A stretch of 64,000 nucleotides of DNA from Butyrivibrio sp. LC3010 (GTDB lineage: Bacteria; Bacillota; Clostridia; Lachnospirales; Lachnospiraceae), in assembly GCF_000424385.1 (NCBI RefSeq), contig NZ_AUJU01000017.1, positions 54,417 through 118,416 on the forward strand, in the 5' to 3' direction. Below are positions 63,856-64,000 of this stretch, one piece after another (the first letter of the stretch is position 1; the number at the start of each line of letters is the position of its first letter). The translations under genes and the position numbers were made by a program. The notes under the pieces are model-generated. The model had not been told where the DNA came from. It saw nothing but the letters and a program-made list of their open reading frames with translations, and searched no databases.

Positions 63856-64000
<145 letters not shown>

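Overview
The window reads as a chromosome segment from a low-GC, anaerobic, motile Firmicute of the family Lachnospiraceae (Butyrivibrio or Pseudobutyrivibrio-like). The evidence is the 5' end of a clostridial-type 16S rRNA gene at the right edge, oxygen-independent enzymes (class III ribonucleotide reductase NrdD/NrdG, iron-sulfur two-subunit fumarase, PyrK-linked dihydroorotate dehydrogenase), flagellin, and a Lachnospiraceae-style Tad pilus cluster. Genus assignment is inference. TTG start codons are common (ispE, dGTPase, the 1142-residue protein, tadA, a TadE-like gene, rhomboid, fumarase alpha and others), each judged from ribosome binding site spacing or coupling to the upstream stop.

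Layout. 1-2.6 kb: end of pyrK and pyrD, facing a DUF1934 gene and ispE. 2.9-3.1 kb: a 180-bp imperfect palindrome that looks like a mobile or repeated hairpin element. 3.1-15.2 kb: housekeeping and envelope genes (metY with a palindromic operator, an FKBP-type lipoprotein, asnS, a GtrII-like membrane protein, a PcsB/CwlO-like peptidoglycan hydrolase, dGTPase, guaA). 15.3-20 kb: a decayed accessory island. It holds an XRE regulator whose apparent operator (TATACCAwTGGTATA) occurs three times, a small frameshifted ORF with a T TTA AAG heptamer at the break, an unknown 370-residue protein, truncated Bro-N, S66-peptidase and acetyltransferase remnants around an rpiB gene, and a phosphotransferase-like protein lacking its catalytic aspartate beside a CD3324-type protein.

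20-44 kb: a DUF3160 lipoprotein with a CapA-like protein, KtrAB-type potassium uptake, a composite repeat at 26.1-26.35 kb, an NHL-repeat protein, an exonuclease, a D,D-carboxypeptidase, trmB, trxA, an SH3-domain membrane protein, murI, nrdD/nrdG, tatD, rsmA, a TPR-acidic-AAA-like protein of 1142 residues, and glgB. 44-49.4 kb: a flagellar group (a 1064-residue DUF6240/FliK-like protein, flagellin, a FliS-like chaperone). 49.5-59.6 kb: a complete-looking tad pilus operon preceded by a candidate structured RNA leader. It encodes prepilin peptidase, TadZ, TadA, TadB, a TadC with an Ig-like insert, Flp pilin, a DUF5702 protein, two TadE-like pseudopilins, a second prepilin peptidase and an FHA protein. 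59.7-63.2 kb: a flavodoxin-SCP2 fusion, rhomboid protease, HIT protein and the two fumarase subunits. 63.2-64 kb: tRNA-Ser(GCU) with a perfect consensus promoter, then tandem rRNA promoters, a boxA-like site and the start of 16S rRNA.

The best candidates for something new are the 15.3-17.6 kb operator-linked module with its possible -1 frameshift site, the folded leader in front of the tad operon, and the two families of palindromic repeats. All calls rest on reading the sequence and on remembered family motifs; no search was run.
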